Part shown: in pieces, positions 1-9,299 of the stretch
Layout: each line of letters starts with the position of its first letter
How positions within the stretch are numbered: position 1 is the first letter of the stretch
Assembly (NCBI RefSeq): GCF_003688405.1
Contig: NZ_REFC01000014.1
Coordinates: 186,001-250,000, forward strand
DNA from: Ulvibacter antarcticus
GTDB lineage: Bacteria > Bacteroidota > Bacteroidia > Flavobacteriales > Flavobacteriaceae
DNA length: 64,000 nt
Reading direction: 5' to 3'
The notes under the pieces: generated by a model
Told to the model about the DNA's origin: nothing
Seen by the model: the letters and a program-made list of their open reading frames with translations, nothing else
Database searches by the model: none
Position numbers and translations under genes: made by a program

Positions 1-1
1 T

Positions 2-478
2 ATTCCCGGATCTGTTGGAGAAACTTCCACACTACTAATATTATTAGGTGCCTTATTCCTGATTTATTCAAAAATTGGAAGCTGGAGAATTATGGTGTCG
101 GCGGTTGTTGGAGCACTTATTATGGGCTTTATCTTTAATAGTGTAGTGGATGCGGGTATAATTACTGAAACTAGTAAATTCTACGGATTAATGAGTACCG
201 AATTCTGGCAACATCTTATAATTGGTGGTTTAGCCTTTGGTATTGTCTATATGGCAACCGATCCGGTAACTGCTTCTCAAACAAATAAAGGGAAATGGAT
301 CTACGGATTTCTAATTGGATTTATTTCTGTCCTTATTCGTGTTTTTAATCCTGCTTATCCGGAAGGTGTAATGTTAGCGATCTTGCTTATGAATGTGTTT
401 GCACCTACGATCGATCATTATGTGATTCAAGGCAATATAAAGAAAAGAATGAAGCGTTTAAAAGTTAAAACAGCGTAA
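2..478 (+). CDS. nqrB: Na+-translocating NADH:quinone reductase subunit B, C-terminal part
   Basis: Partial gene: the reading frame is open from the window edge, leaving the last 158 residues. NqrB is the integral membrane subunit of Na+-NQR, carries a covalently bound FMN, and takes part in Na+ transport and quinone reduction in the inner membrane. The visible part begins with the conserved PGSVGETST segment of the NqrB/RnfD family, followed by several hydrophobic helices and the late motif DPVTASQT. It ends in a basic cytoplasmic tail (KKRMKRLKVKTA). The FMN-attachment threonine lies upstream of the window. The stop is 2 nt before nqrC, so the two are co-transcribed. The call is secure from sequence and neighbours. 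Confidence 0.95.
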   Translation: MPGSVGETSTLLILLGALFLIYSKIGSWRIMVSAVVGALIMGFIFNSVVDAGIITETSKFYGLMSTEFWQHLIIGGLAFGIVYMATDPVTASQTNKGKWIYGFLIGFISVLIRVFNPAYPEGVMLAILLMNVFAPTIDHYVIQGNIKKRMKRLKVKTA

Positions 479-480
479 TC

Positions 481-1230
481 ATGGCAAAGAATACAGATAA
501 AAATAGTTATACGATCATCTTTGCGATTGTAATGGTTTTGGTAGTAGGATCTATCCTCGCCGGACTTGCGCAAGGTTTAAGAAGCACGATCAAGCAAAAC
601 GAACGCTTTGAAAAGATGCAGAATATACTGTATGCAATGGGCGTAAATGATAACGAAGGAGATGGCGATGTGAATTTTATCCCAACTAAAACGGTTGAAG
701 CAGACTTTAATAAGTACGTTAAAAAGCAACTAGTAATCCAAGGTACAGATGTTTCCGAAGATAAAGAGGCTTTTCTTATTGATCTTAATAAAGAAAAGGA
801 GAAAGCAAAAGACCCATCTTATAAAAGAAGATTGCCACTGTTTGTTGGTGAGAAAGAGGGAGAGACTTTTTATGTAATTCCCGTTCGAGGAAAAGGACTT
901 TGGGATGCGATCTGGGGATTTATAGCAATCGATAAAGATTTTGTTGTTCAAGGTGTATTTTTCGATCATAAGGGTGAAACTCCAGGATTGGGAGGAGAAA
1001 TTAAACAACGTTACTTTATGGATGACTTTACAGGGGAGCACATTTTGTCTGGGGAAGCGTTTGAAGGGATTACTGTGGCAAAAGGTAATAATGATCCTTT
1101 AAATAAAGACAAAGACGATAATGAAGTGGATGCATTGGCAGGAGCTACAATAACCGGAGACGGAGTTACAGCAATGATCAAGAAGGATATGAGAATGTAT
1201 TTGCCTTATCTAAAAACTTTAAAACAATAA
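481..1230 (+). CDS. nqrC: Na+-translocating NADH:quinone reductase subunit C
   Basis: 249 residues. NqrC is a periplasmic FMN-binding subunit anchored by one N-terminal helix (about residues 11-33 here). The family attaches FMN by a phosphoester bond to the last Thr of an S/T-G-A-T motif. Here the motif reads L-A-G-A-T-I-T, with Thr223 as the predicted flavin site and Ala220 in place of the usual Ser. The flavin is added by an ApbE-type transferase, and an apbE gene lies at 35285-36292. The segment GETPGLGGEI is typical of NqrC/RnfG FMN-binding domains. Starts 2 nt after nqrB and ends 3 nt before nqrD, so clearly within the operon. Confidence 0.96.
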   Translation: MAKNTDKNSYTIIFAIVMVLVVGSILAGLAQGLRSTIKQNERFEKMQNILYAMGVNDNEGDGDVNFIPTKTVEADFNKYVKKQLVIQGTDVSEDKEAFLIDLNKEKEKAKDPSYKRRLPLFVGEKEGETFYVIPVRGKGLWDAIWGFIAIDKDFVVQGVFFDHKGETPGLGGEIKQRYFMDDFTGEHILSGEAFEGITVAKGNNDPLNKDKDDNEVDALAGATITGDGVTAMIKKDMRMYLPYLKTLKQ

Positions 1231-1233
1231 ATT

Positions 1234-1881
1234 ATGGGATTACTTTCGAAAAAAGACAGTAAGTTAATTTTAGACCCATTGGCAGATGACAACCCAATTA
1301 CCATACAGGTACTGGGAATTTGTTCTGCTCTTGCAATTACAGCACAGCTAAAAGCTTCTATTGTCATGGCCATTTCGGTATTGTTCGTATTGGGTGTTGG
1401 AAACGTGGTAATTTCTTTGATGCGGAATATCATCCCATCGAAAATTAGAATTATTGTACAACTAATTGTAGTTGCAACGCTTGTAATTATTGTTGATCAA
1501 GTACTGAAAGCTTTTGCATATGAACTAAGTAAAGAATTATCTGTATTTATTGGTTTGATTATCACAAACTGTATCATTATGGGGCGTTTTGAAGCATTTG
1601 CTTTAGGAAACGGACCTTGGCGTTCATTCCTTGATGGAATTGGAAATGCCGCTGGTTATGGTGTTATTCTAATCATCGTTGGATTCTTTCGTGAGTTACT
1701 AGGGTCTGGAACATTACTCGGTTTTAAAGTACTGGGAGATCCTATCGCTAAAACAGGATTGTATTCTATTGGTTATGAAAATAACGGATTTATGTTATTA
1801 TCACCAATGGCATTGATCATTGTAGGACTCATAATCTGGGTACAACGTTCAAGAAATAAAGCATTAATTGAAGAAAACTAA
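1234..1881 (+). CDS. nqrD: Na+-translocating NADH:quinone reductase subunit D
   Basis: 215 residues, the usual size for NqrD. Integral membrane protein of the RnfA/RnfE/NqrD/NqrE family with about six hydrophobic helices. Characteristic motifs are ITNCIIMGR (about residues 109-117), including the membrane-embedded Cys of the family that contributes to a 2Fe-2S centre with NqrE, and FRELLGSGTLLG in the loop before the last helices. It forms part of the Na+ and electron path in the inner membrane. It follows nqrC by 3 nt. The 71-nt gap to nqrE is unusually long for this operon and is filled by a 7-bp periodic repeat. Confidence 0.96.
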   Translation: MGLLSKKDSKLILDPLADDNPITIQVLGICSALAITAQLKASIVMAISVLFVLGVGNVVISLMRNIIPSKIRIIVQLIVVATLVIIVDQVLKAFAYELSKELSVFIGLIITNCIIMGRFEAFALGNGPWRSFLDGIGNAAGYGVILIIVGFFRELLGSGTLLGFKVLGDPIAKTGLYSIGYENNGFMLLSPMALIIVGLIIWVQRSRNKALIEEN

Positions 1882-1883
1882 AT

Positions 1884-1948
1884 AGATCTGAGATAATAGA
1901 TGTGAGATATGAGAATCTCAAATCTAAAGTCTAAAGTCTAAAATCTTA
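1884..1948. repeat. Heptamer-periodic repeat between nqrD and nqrE
   Basis: Almost the whole nqrD-nqrE gap has a 7-bp period. Positions 1884-1911 read as four AGATNNN units. After 2 nt, positions 1914-1948 read as five units: AATCTCA, AATCTAA, AGTCTAA, AGTCTAA, AATCTTA. The second block is roughly the reverse complement of the first (AGAT against ATCT), so the transcript could fold into a hairpin just before the nqrE start. Arrays with the same period but other sequences lie at 43602-43636 and 61149-61183. Confidence 0.8.
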
Positions 1949-1952
1949 TAAA

Positions 1953-2696
1953 ATGGAGCACATAGAATTATTTTTCAAATCGATCTTCATAGATAACATG
2001 GTATTTGCAACCTTCCTTGGGATGTGTTCATACCTTGCGGTTTCAAAGAAGGTTACTACTGCAGTAGGATTGGGAGCTGCGGTTATTTTTGTATTGGCCG
2101 TTACCGTTCCTATGAACTGGTTATTGGATCAGTATATTTTACGCGACGGTGCGTTGGCATGGCTTGGACCTGAGTACGCAGAATACGATCTAAGTTTCTT
2201 ATCGTTTATCTTGTTTATCGCTACAATTGCTACAATGGTACAATTGGTAGAGATAATTGTGGAGAAATTTTCACCATCGCTTTATAATTCATTAGGTATT
2301 TTTCTTCCATTGATTGCCGTAAACTGTGCAATTTTAGGAGGTTCCTTGTTTATGCAGTCGCGTGATATCGCAACTTTAGGACTAGCCTTGAATTACGGTG
2401 TAAGTTCGGGAATCGGATGGTTCCTTGCGATTGTTGCTATTGCTGCTATTCGTGAGAAAATTAGATATAGTAATGTACCACCACCTTTAAGAGGGTTGGG
2501 GATAACTTTTATTATTACCGGATTGATGGCGATTGGATTTATGAGCTTTGGAGGAATGCTAACAGGAGGTGACGATGCTGAAGTTTCAGAAGTGCAAACA
2601 GCACAGATTGAAAAAGCTTCCGAAGAAAAGGAAATGATTAACGAAAATACAGCCTCTGTTGAAGCTGTTGAAGTTTCAGAAATAACACAGCAATAA
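1953..2696 (+). CDS. nqrE: Na+-translocating NADH:quinone reductase subunit E
   Basis: 247 residues. Homologous to NqrD/RnfA, with about six transmembrane helices and the conserved [11 protein letters not shown] segment (about residues 113-123), whose Cys pairs with that of NqrD around the membrane 2Fe-2S centre. NqrE is normally about 200 residues. This one has an extra hydrophilic tail of about 45 residues after the last helix, rich in Glu, Ala, Ser and Val, which I do not recognise. It starts after the heptamer repeat and its stop is 1 nt from the nqrF start, so translation of nqrE and nqrF is probably coupled. Confidence 0.96.
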   Translation: MEHIELFFKSIFIDNMVFATFLGMCSYLAVSKKVTTAVGLGAAVIFVLAVTVPMNWLLDQYILRDGALAWLGPEYAEYDLSFLSFILFIATIATMVQLVEIIVEKFSPSLYNSLGIFLPLIAVNCAILGGSLFMQSRDIATLGLALNYGVSSGIGWFLAIVAIAAIREKIRYSNVPPPLRGLGITFIITGLMAIGFMSFGGMLTGGDDAEVSEVQTAQIEKASEEKEMINENTASVEAVEVSEITQQ

Positions 2697-2697
2697 T

Positions 2698-4005
2698 ATG
2701 TTTTTAGCAGTAAGCACATTAGGAGTTATTATAGCAACAGTCATCGCCTTTATGGTGCTGACCTTGCTTTTGGTTTCACTTTTATTATTTACAAAGCAGA
2801 AACTTTCTCCGTCCGGTCCTGTAAAGATTACTATCAATGACGAAAAGGTGATCGAAGTGGCCTCGGGAGGTACTTTGCTCACAACCCTAAGTAGTGAGAA
2901 GATATTTCTTCCATCGGCTTGTGGTGGTGGAGGAACCTGTATTCAGTGTGAATGTCACGTACTTTCGGGTGGAGGAGAAGCACTTCCTACAGAAACGCCT
3001 CACTTTAGTAGAAAAGAGTTGAAAGATGGTGCCCGTTTGTCATGTCAAGTAAAAGTAAAACAGGATATGAATATTCATATTCCTGAGGAAGTCTTCGGAA
3101 TTAAAAAATGGGATGCGACGGTAGTAAGAAATTTCAATGTAGCATCTTTCATTAAAGAATTTGTTGTTGAGATCCCTGAAGATATGGGTTATAAGGCAGG
3201 TGGTTATATCCAAATCGAGATTCCTCCATGTGAGATCAATTTCAAAGATATGGACATTACAGCACACCCGGAAGAACATGAAACACCGGATAAATTTCAA
3301 GCCGAATGGGATAAATTCAGCTTGTGGCCATTAGTGATGAAAAATAACGAAACTGTAGAGCGTGCTTATTCAATGGCTTCGTATCCTGCAGAAGGGCGTG
3401 AGATCATGTTGAATGTTCGTATCGCAACTCCGCCATTTGACCGTGCGAAAAATGGATGGATGGATGTAAATCCCGGAATTGCTTCTTCATATATTTTTAA
3501 TCAGAAAAAAGGTGATAAGGTTGTTATTTCTGGACCTTATGGTGAATTCTTCATCAATCCTTCAGAATCAGAAATGTTGTATGTTGGTGGTGGAGCAGGA
3601 ATGGCACCTATGCGTTCACACTTGTATCATCTCTTCAAAACCTTGAAGACTGGTAGAAAAGTGACCTATTGGTATGGAGGTCGTTCTAAGCGTGAATTAT
3701 TCTACTTAGATCACTTTTTACAGCTAGAAAATGAATTCCCAAACTTTAAATTTTACTTAGCCTTGTCCGAACCTATGGAAGAAGACAACTGGAAGGTAAA
3801 AGAAAATATTGATGCTCCTGGAGATGGGTTTGTCGGGTTTATCCACCAAGTGGTAATCGACAACTACTTAAATCTTCACGAGTCTCCGGAAGACATCGAG
3901 TTGTATTTCTGTGGTCCTCCATTAATGAATCAAGCGGTTCAGAAAATGGGAGAAGATTTCGGAATCCCGGACGAGAACATCAGATTTGATGATTTTGGAG
4001 GCTAA
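2698..4005 (+). CDS. nqrF: Na+-translocating NADH:quinone reductase subunit F (NADH-oxidising subunit)
   Basis: 435 residues. Entry point for electrons: oxidises NADH with FAD and passes electrons to a 2Fe-2S cluster. Seen in order: one N-terminal membrane anchor (residues 5-31); a ferredoxin domain with cluster ligands Cys75, Cys81, Cys84 and Cys116 in the family's C-x5-C-x2-C-x31-C spacing; an FAD-binding motif RAYSMASYP; the NAD-binding motif GGGAGMAPMRSH; and the C-terminal CGPPLMNQAV of ferredoxin reductase-like domains. Length is slightly above the usual (about 408) because of an insertion in the FAD domain. Last nqr gene, followed by a strong terminator. Confidence 0.97.
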   Translation: MFLAVSTLGVIIATVIAFMVLTLLLVSLLLFTKQKLSPSGPVKITINDEKVIEVASGGTLLTTLSSEKIFLPSACGGGGTCIQCECHVLSGGGEALPTETPHFSRKELKDGARLSCQVKVKQDMNIHIPEEVFGIKKWDATVVRNFNVASFIKEFVVEIPEDMGYKAGGYIQIEIPPCEINFKDMDITAHPEEHETPDKFQAEWDKFSLWPLVMKNNETVERAYSMASYPAEGREIMLNVRIATPPFDRAKNGWMDVNPGIASSYIFNQKKGDKVVISGPYGEFFINPSESEMLYVGGGAGMAPMRSHLYHLFKTLKTGRKVTYWYGGRSKRELFYLDHFLQLENEFPNFKFYLALSEPMEEDNWKVKENIDAPGDGFVGFIHQVVIDNYLNLHESPEDIELYFCGPPLMNQAVQKMGEDFGIPDENIRFDDFGG

Positions 4006-4032
4006 CTAAGACTCTTATCAAATAAATTTACT

Positions 4033-4066
4033 AAAAGCCGAATACAGACTGTATTCGGCTTTTTCT
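4033..4066 (+). terminator. Rho-independent terminator after nqrF
   Basis: Inverted repeat AGCCGAATACAG (4036-4047) / CTGTATTCGGCT (4049-4060), directly followed by a T-rich run. It closes the nqr operon. Confidence 0.9.
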
Positions 4067-4279
4067 ATTCCTGTTAAAATGTTTTTCATCTATTATGAGC
4101 TATTAAAAAATTGTAAAATATTAGCTTTTAGTAAATAAACCCGTTGTGCACTTTAACATTGTTAATGTATTGGGGTTAATTCAATTTGTTGATTATCAGT
4201 ATGATGAAGAATTTCTGCAGTTAAATTAAAATGCGCAACTGATAAAAAATAAAAAACAACGTTTAATGGTAAATAATAT

Positions 4280-4298
4280 CGATAAAGTGTTACATTTG
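4280..4298 (+). promoter_or_regulatory. Promoter -7 region of the first array gene
   Basis: TACATTTG at 4291-4298 matches the Bacteroidota -7 consensus TAnnTTTG and lies 26 nt before the ATG at 4325. It is overlapped by the 13-mer CGATAAAGTGTTA (4280-4292), which recurs at the same relative place before the subtilase gene (14426-14438). No clear -33 TTTG is seen. The rest of 4067-4324 is AT-rich and shows no other feature. Confidence 0.6.
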
Positions 4299-4324
4299 AA
4301 ACCATTATTTCTAAAACTGTAAAA

Positions 4325-7300
4325 ATGAAAAATGCCCCTATAATTCTTTTTTTAGCGATACTATTTGCTATACCTATCTCTTGTAATGAAAAAGCATCTT
4401 CTTATGATGAAGTCGCTAAACGACCTGAAACAAAAGGAAAAAGAGAACGTTCGGGTCACCCTGAAAAAAATGCTCTTTGGACTCCTGAAGAAGCTGCTAA
4501 TCACCAAAGAAAACTATTAAAAACAGCTCAATTTGCGAGACCCTTTAACCACAATAAGGCGCAGGCTATTACGTCATATGCCAATGGAGCTTTAACCGGC
4601 GAATGGGTAAACAGAGCTCCTAAAAATATGCCTGGTGCATTTAAGTTTGCCGAAATGTTAGATGGTACAGATATCATATATGGAGTTACCTGGAATCATT
4701 ATGTAGGAGAATATAATTCGTCATCTTACATACATAAAGGAACTGTTTATAACCCTACAACTGGAACCGGGGGAGATGATTTTCAAATAATAACTCCAAA
4801 CTGGCCTAACAGATATCAGAATCTGTTCGCATTTCAAATAACTGGTCAAGTACGCTTAGTAGCACAAATAGAGAGTGGACCCGTGTATTACTCTGATGAT
4901 GAAGGTGCAACATGGGTATTAGCCACAGGGCTTCCTGCTGCTACCACGAGTGCTGTAATTAATAGGCAAGATTCCAATAGAATATACGTTACCGAAGGGA
5001 CCACTGTTTATGTTTCTACTGATTTTGGTGCTAGTTTTTCAACGCTCCAAACCTTCCCATCATCACAGAGTTCGTTTTTATATACGCCTAGATATGCTGT
5101 ACAAGGCAATGCTCAAGAGGTTTATTTAGCGCGAAGCGGAAGTTTTTATAAACTGAACGCTGCTAAAACGAATTTTGATTTAAGAGGTACATATACGTCA
5201 TCGCACACAAACTCAGCATTTAGTATAGGCGGTGATGATAGTAAACTATATGTGACCGAAAATAAAAAATACTACGTTTCTACAGATGAAGGAAATAATT
5301 GGACAACAAAAACCCCTAATGGAAATTGGTATGGAGATACAAGCGGACCAATGGATGCAGGTTTCTTTATGGCTGTACACCCTACAAATACTGAGATATC
5401 TCTAGGAGGATATGCAATTCCTGTTATTTCAACAGACGGATTAGATAATGTACAAACAGATCATACGGGTTGGGGTAATTATCAAAACGGTACTAACTTA
5501 TCGGTTGCAGATTATCATAATCGCATTCGATTTAATTACCATCCAGATTTTCAATCTTCTCACTTTTTCTATAATAGTAGTGGTAATATATTGTCTGTTC
5601 GTTGTTCTGATGGGGGAATGTATGTTTCTTATAAAGAATGGACCGATTTTCCAGCTCCAGGAGCAGGTTATAATAATACAGATTATGCAAATGCACATTT
5701 CATCAACATTAATTTATTGAGTACAATTACTCCTTTAGTGTATCGAAAAACAATTTTTACGGGTAGTAATAATCCAGATCATATAAATTTTGCAACTCAA
5801 GATCAAGGATCTCAAAGCATTATACCAGGAACAAGTGGTGATGTTTTAGATTTTTATCAATCAATTGGTGGAGACGGGCAAACAATAGATAGCTATGATG
5901 GTGTTTCTGCTTGGAAGTGGGATTATAACGGTTCTAAAGTTTGGTCTCCCGTTTCAGTGTATGGTAATGGAGGTGCTTTTCAATCAATTGGAGCTATACA
6001 CGGACAGTTTAGCTCTAGTCAAACGGTTGACTTTACGGGAGCTACTGAAATGTACTGGGCACAAACATATATCGATCGTCATAACCCTGATCAAGCCCTT
6101 TGGGTACTTCGGAAAAATTTACACCGTGCAAAGTGGAATGGCACAACATTGACAGGTCTTACGATAACCAAAGGAATTAATCAAGTAGCAGCATTAGCAC
6201 AAGGTAGTGTGAATGCTAATAAATTATATATGCTCCAAGATGGAGATGTTTATATCTCTAATGATAGAGGAAATACTTTTGGTACAGCAATAAACACTCC
6301 TTTTAATAAAACAAATGGAGGTTGGACAAAAGGAGACATTGGAAGTGGAGTAGTGCTTCCAGGTAATGATAATTGGGTTATATTTTGTGGCCCTACTCTC
6401 GGTAATAATGTAGGTTCAATTTTATCGAAAGATGGAGGAACTACATGGATAGATGTTACTGGAGATTATCCAACAGGTGATGATACCCAGACAGGTGGAA
6501 TGGAAGTTACCCCTGATGGGAAATTTGTATTTGCGGGTACAGATATAGGTGCTTTTGTTTTTAATGTGGCTGAAGAAAAATGGTATTCATTATCTGAAGG
6601 TGCTGGGTTTTTTAATACCACAGATGTACAATATATAGCATCAACTAAGACCATGCGATTTGCTTCTTGGGGATCAGGAATACTTGATTTTAAAATTGAA
6701 GAATTAAACCCGGTGTGTTTAAGTGAATCAACAATTGTTCAAAATACAATTTCTATTCATTCTGTAAGTAGCCAACAAACAACTTCTGGAAATGAATCGG
6801 CAGCTAGTGTTTTAGATAATGACTCTAGTACATTCTGGCATACGAAATACAGTGCTCCAGCAGCTGTGTATCCTCATGAAATTGTTCTGGATTTAGGTAG
6901 TGCAAAAGTCATTAAAGCTTTTCGCTATTTACCGAGACAGTCAGGTTCGAATGGTCGAATTGCGAATTATGAAATATATATAACTAATAACACCGGTAAC
7001 TATGGAACTGCGGTTGCAACAGGTACGTGGCCTAATTCTTCTGCCGAAGAATTAGTAACTTTTACTCCAAAAGAAGGAAGATATGTTCGATTAAGAGCTT
7101 TGAGTGAGGTTAATGGTAATAATTGGGCTTCCGCTGCCGAATTAAATATTGTTGAGTGTGAAGCTGGTTGTATCAGTGGATCTACCACATACACTACGGC
7201 AGGTGGTTGGAGTAATGGTGCTCCTAATAGTTCTACCGAAGCTATCTTTAAAGATAGTTACAATACCAGCACTGGAAATATTACAGCTTGTGGATTAATA

Positions 7301-8833
7301 GTAGAAAATGGCGCTGTAGTAACAGTAGGTGCCGGAGAATACTTGTCGGTCGAAAGAAATATAAAAGTAGAAACAGGAGGTTCAATTATTGTGTCACATC
7401 AAGGAAGTGTTGTGCAGGTAGCTGATGACGCAGTTGTAATTAATAATGGAACTATTAATGTAAAATTAACTACTCCAGCGTTGAATGCACGTGACTTTAT
7501 GATTATGGGAAGCCCAATGACTGCTGCTAATAATACAATGTTTAGTGCTTATCAAGTCTTAAATCATACAACGGCGAACTTTACTCCATATGTAGGTACA
7601 CCAGCAGTTGTTGGTGTTAATTTCCACGATCAAGAAAGTAATGACTGGTCTAATTTTGTTGGACAACTAACACCTGGAGAAGGGTATTTAGTACGTCCAT
7701 CATACACCGCAGGAGGAACGTATAACTATGAGTATAATCAAGGTACCTTAAACAATGGAATAATTACATATTCAGCCTTCTTCGGTGATGACAAGGAAGA
7801 CAGTCCGAATGTGATATCCAATCCTTATGCTTCAGCTATTGATGCAACTATGTTGATTGCTAATAACGCGATGATTGATGAAGTTTATTTCTGGGAACAC
7901 TTAACAACTCCAGTTAGTGGAATTCCGGGACCATTAAATGAAAATTTCAACATGGAAGACATTTCGACCTATAATGGTACTATGGGAATCCCTGCTTCAA
8001 ACGATCCGGGAACTTCCACCACGCCTAATGGAGTTATTTCAACAGGGCAAGGTTTTGGAATTAAAGCCAATGCAGGAGGGAATGTAACTTTCAATAACGC
8101 AATGCGCTTAACTACCGGAAATACAACTTTGAGAAGATCGGTACCAAAAGACTTACTTTGGTTAACTGTTCGGGAAGGAGAGTACCATATGGGAAGCACA
8201 GCCGGAATAGGATTCCTTCAAAGTGCTTCGGAAAACCTTGATCCCGGATTCGACACTCAGAAATTAGGAACAGTGGTTTCGTTATATTCTCATTTACCTG
8301 ATGGAAGCGAACAACTAGGTATCCAAGGACGTGAAATATTTGATGATGCAATCACTATCCCAATGGGCTTCTCTACTTTAGTTGACGAAGATGGCGGATT
8401 GCCGTATGTTATCTCAATTTCAGATATGGAAGGAAGTTTAATCGAAGAAGCTACGGTTTATTTGATCGATCACCTCGAAAACACTGTGACCAACCTAAGT
8501 GAAGGTAATTATGAATTTGTCGCAGAGGCAGGAACGTATGACAACCGATTTACACTTCAGTTCGAGTCGTTGATATTGGATGTAAATGCTTCAGAATTAG
8601 ATGCTGTTTCCATATTCCCGAATCCTACTCAAAACACTATAAATATTGTATCTCCAAATGCCGCATTAACAGGTATTGAGATTTTTGATCTAAGAGGAAG
8701 AAGTGTGAAAAGAGTAACAATCACTTCCGAAACAACGCAACGTATAGACATTTCAAATCTTGAGAGTGCCCTTTATTTTGTGAAAATTTCTTCGGAAAAT
8801 GGATTAATTACAAAGCGAATTATTAAACAATAA
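4325..8833 (+). CDS. T9SS-secreted Asp-box beta-propeller protein with discoidin domain (array protein 1)
   Basis: 1502 residues. The N-terminus is a signal peptide, possibly of lipoprotein type (AIPISC, Cys20). Residues about 75-800 form a beta-propeller with repeated Asp-box motifs (S-x-D-x-G-x-x-W/F: YYSDDEGATW, YVSTDFGASF, VSTDEGNNW, LSKDGGTTW), as in sialidase- and sortilin-like proteins. Residues about 810-945 look like an F5/8 type C (discoidin) domain, which usually binds carbohydrate. Residues about 950-1410 (nt 7180-8560) are the module shared by all six array proteins. Residues 1419-1502 are a T9SS type A sorting domain (FPNPTQN, then YFVKI and a basic end KRIIKQ). Substrate and catalytic activity cannot be assigned. 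Own promoter and terminator. Confidence 0.9.
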   Translation: MKNAPIILFLAILFAIPISCNEKASSYDEVAKRPETKGKRERSGHPEKNALWTPEEAANHQRKLLKTAQFARPFNHNKAQAITSYANGALTGEWVNRAPKNMPGAFKFAEMLDGTDIIYGVTWNHYVGEYNSSSYIHKGTVYNPTTGTGGDDFQIITPNWPNRYQNLFAFQITGQVRLVAQIESGPVYYSDDEGATWVLATGLPAATTSAVINRQDSNRIYVTEGTTVYVSTDFGASFSTLQTFPSSQSSFLYTPRYAVQGNAQEVYLARSGSFYKLNAAKTNFDLRGTYTSSHTNSAFSIGGDDSKLYVTENKKYYVSTDEGNNWTTKTPNGNWYGDTSGPMDAGFFMAVHPTNTEISLGGYAIPVISTDGLDNVQTDHTGWGNYQNGTNLSVADYHNRIRFNYHPDFQSSHFFYNSSGNILSVRCSDGGMYVSYKEWTDFPAPGAGYNNTDYANAHFININLLSTITPLVYRKTIFTGSNNPDHINFATQDQGSQSIIPGTSGDVLDFYQSIGGDGQTIDSYDGVSAWKWDYNGSKVWSPVSVYGNGGAFQSIGAIHGQFSSSQTVDFTGATEMYWAQTYIDRHNPDQALWVLRKNLHRAKWNGTTLTGLTITKGINQVAALAQGSVNANKLYMLQDGDVYISNDRGNTFGTAINTPFNKTNGGWTKGDIGSGVVLPGNDNWVIFCGPTLGNNVGSILSKDGGTTWIDVTGDYPTGDDTQTGGMEVTPDGKFVFAGTDIGAFVFNVAEEKWYSLSEGAGFFNTTDVQYIASTKTMRFASWGSGILDFKIEELNPVCLSESTIVQNTISIHSVSSQQTTSGNESAASVLDNDSSTFWHTKYSAPAAVYPHEIVLDLGSAKVIKAFRYLPRQSGSNGRIANYEIYITNNTGNYGTAVATGTWPNSSAEELVTFTPKEGRYVRLRALSEVNGNNWASAAELNIVECEAGCISGSTTYTTAGGWSNGAPNSSTEAIFKDSYNTSTGNITACGLIVENGAVVTVGAGEYLSVERNIKVETGGSIIVSHQGSVVQVADDAVVINNGTINVKLTTPALNARDFMIMGSPMTAANNTMFSAYQVLNHTTANFTPYVGTPAVVGVNFHDQESNDWSNFVGQLTPGEGYLVRPSYTAGGTYNYEYNQGTLNNGIITYSAFFGDDKEDSPNVISNPYASAIDATMLIANNAMIDEVYFWEHLTTPVSGIPGPLNENFNMEDISTYNGTMGIPASNDPGTSTTPNGVISTGQGFGIKANAGGNVTFNNAMRLTTGNTTLRRSVPKDLLWLTVREGEYHMGSTAGIGFLQSASENLDPGFDTQKLGTVVSLYSHLPDGSEQLGIQGREIFDDAITIPMGFSTLVDEDGGLPYVISISDMEGSLIEEATVYLIDHLENTVTNLSEGNYEFVAEAGTYDNRFTLQFESLILDVNASELDAVSIFPNPTQNTINIVSPNAALTGIEIFDLRGRSVKRVTITSETTQRIDISNLESALYFVKISSENGLITKRIIKQ

Positions 8834-8851
8834 CAACATATTCATATTATT

Positions 8852-8889
8852 TAAAAACCGTTTCAGTTTTTCTGAAACGGCTTTTTTTT
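8852..8889 (+). terminator. Terminator after array gene 1
   Basis: Perfect stem CCGTTTCAG (8858-8866) / CTGAAACGG (8872-8880), preceded by an A run and followed by eight T. Confidence 0.92.
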
Positions 8890-8916
8890 AGTTCTATAAA
8901 GCTCTATATAACAGTT

Positions 8917-8958
8917 CCTCCCCTTATTTTAAGGGGAGGTGCCGTAGGCGGAGGGGTC
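8917..8958. repeat. Dispersed palindromic repeat, copy 1
   Basis: 42-bp element: inverted repeat CCTCCCCTT / AAGGGGAGG with a 5-nt loop, followed by TGCCGTAGGCGGAGGGGTC. The copy at 9141-9182 differs at only two bases. I recall this type of element as common between genes of Flavobacteriia. It has no coding potential. Confidence 0.85.
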
Positions 8959-9140
8959 TCTTCGGAAACATTCTCCTCACCGCCACATTTCATTCCTTGC
9001 AGTAAAGCCTTCCTAAGCGACCCTAATCCTTTTATCATCGCGGTTCTTCTGAAGCATTTACAAAAAAATCACTCCTTCTCCTCCTGGAAGAAGGCCGGGA
9101 TGAGGATGTACATTTCTGGGTTCAATCCTCATCAATTCAT

Positions 9141-9182
9141 CCTCCCCTTATTTCAAGGGGAGGTGCCGCAGGCGGAGGGGTC
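9141..9182. repeat. Dispersed palindromic repeat, copy 2
   Basis: Second copy of the 42-bp element at 8917-8958, with C instead of T at positions 14 and 29 of the unit. Same orientation, 224 bp apart. Confidence 0.85.
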
Positions 9183-9237
9183 TTCAGAAAAAAACAAAAT
9201 AAAAATCGATTCATAGGTTACAAAGCCCATTTCAGAA

Positions 9238-9299
9238 ATGACTATTAAATAGACTGTCCGTTTTCCTCGTCGGACTATAATTTTAAACTAAATAGTCAT
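9238..9299 (+). promoter_or_regulatory. Leader hairpin that would pair with the start codon of array gene 2
   Basis: ATGACTATT (9238-9246) is the exact reverse complement of AATAGTCAT (9291-9299), which includes the first two bases of the ATG at 9298. Inside is a second stem GTCCG (9256-9260) / CGGAC (9271-9275). In the mRNA this would place the initiation region in a helix. Whether it regulates translation is inference. Confidence 0.5.

Larger units (their letters stand above)
8890..9237. other. Non-coding gap between array genes 1 and 2
   Basis: No gene is visible. The stretch holds the two 42-bp dispersed repeats (8917-8958 and 9141-9182). Between them, around 9073-9104, is a related imperfect inverted repeat (CCTTCTCCTCC ... 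AGAAGGCCGGGATGAGGA), so most of it looks like a mosaic of repeat elements. I see no clear -7 promoter box. Confidence 0.6.
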
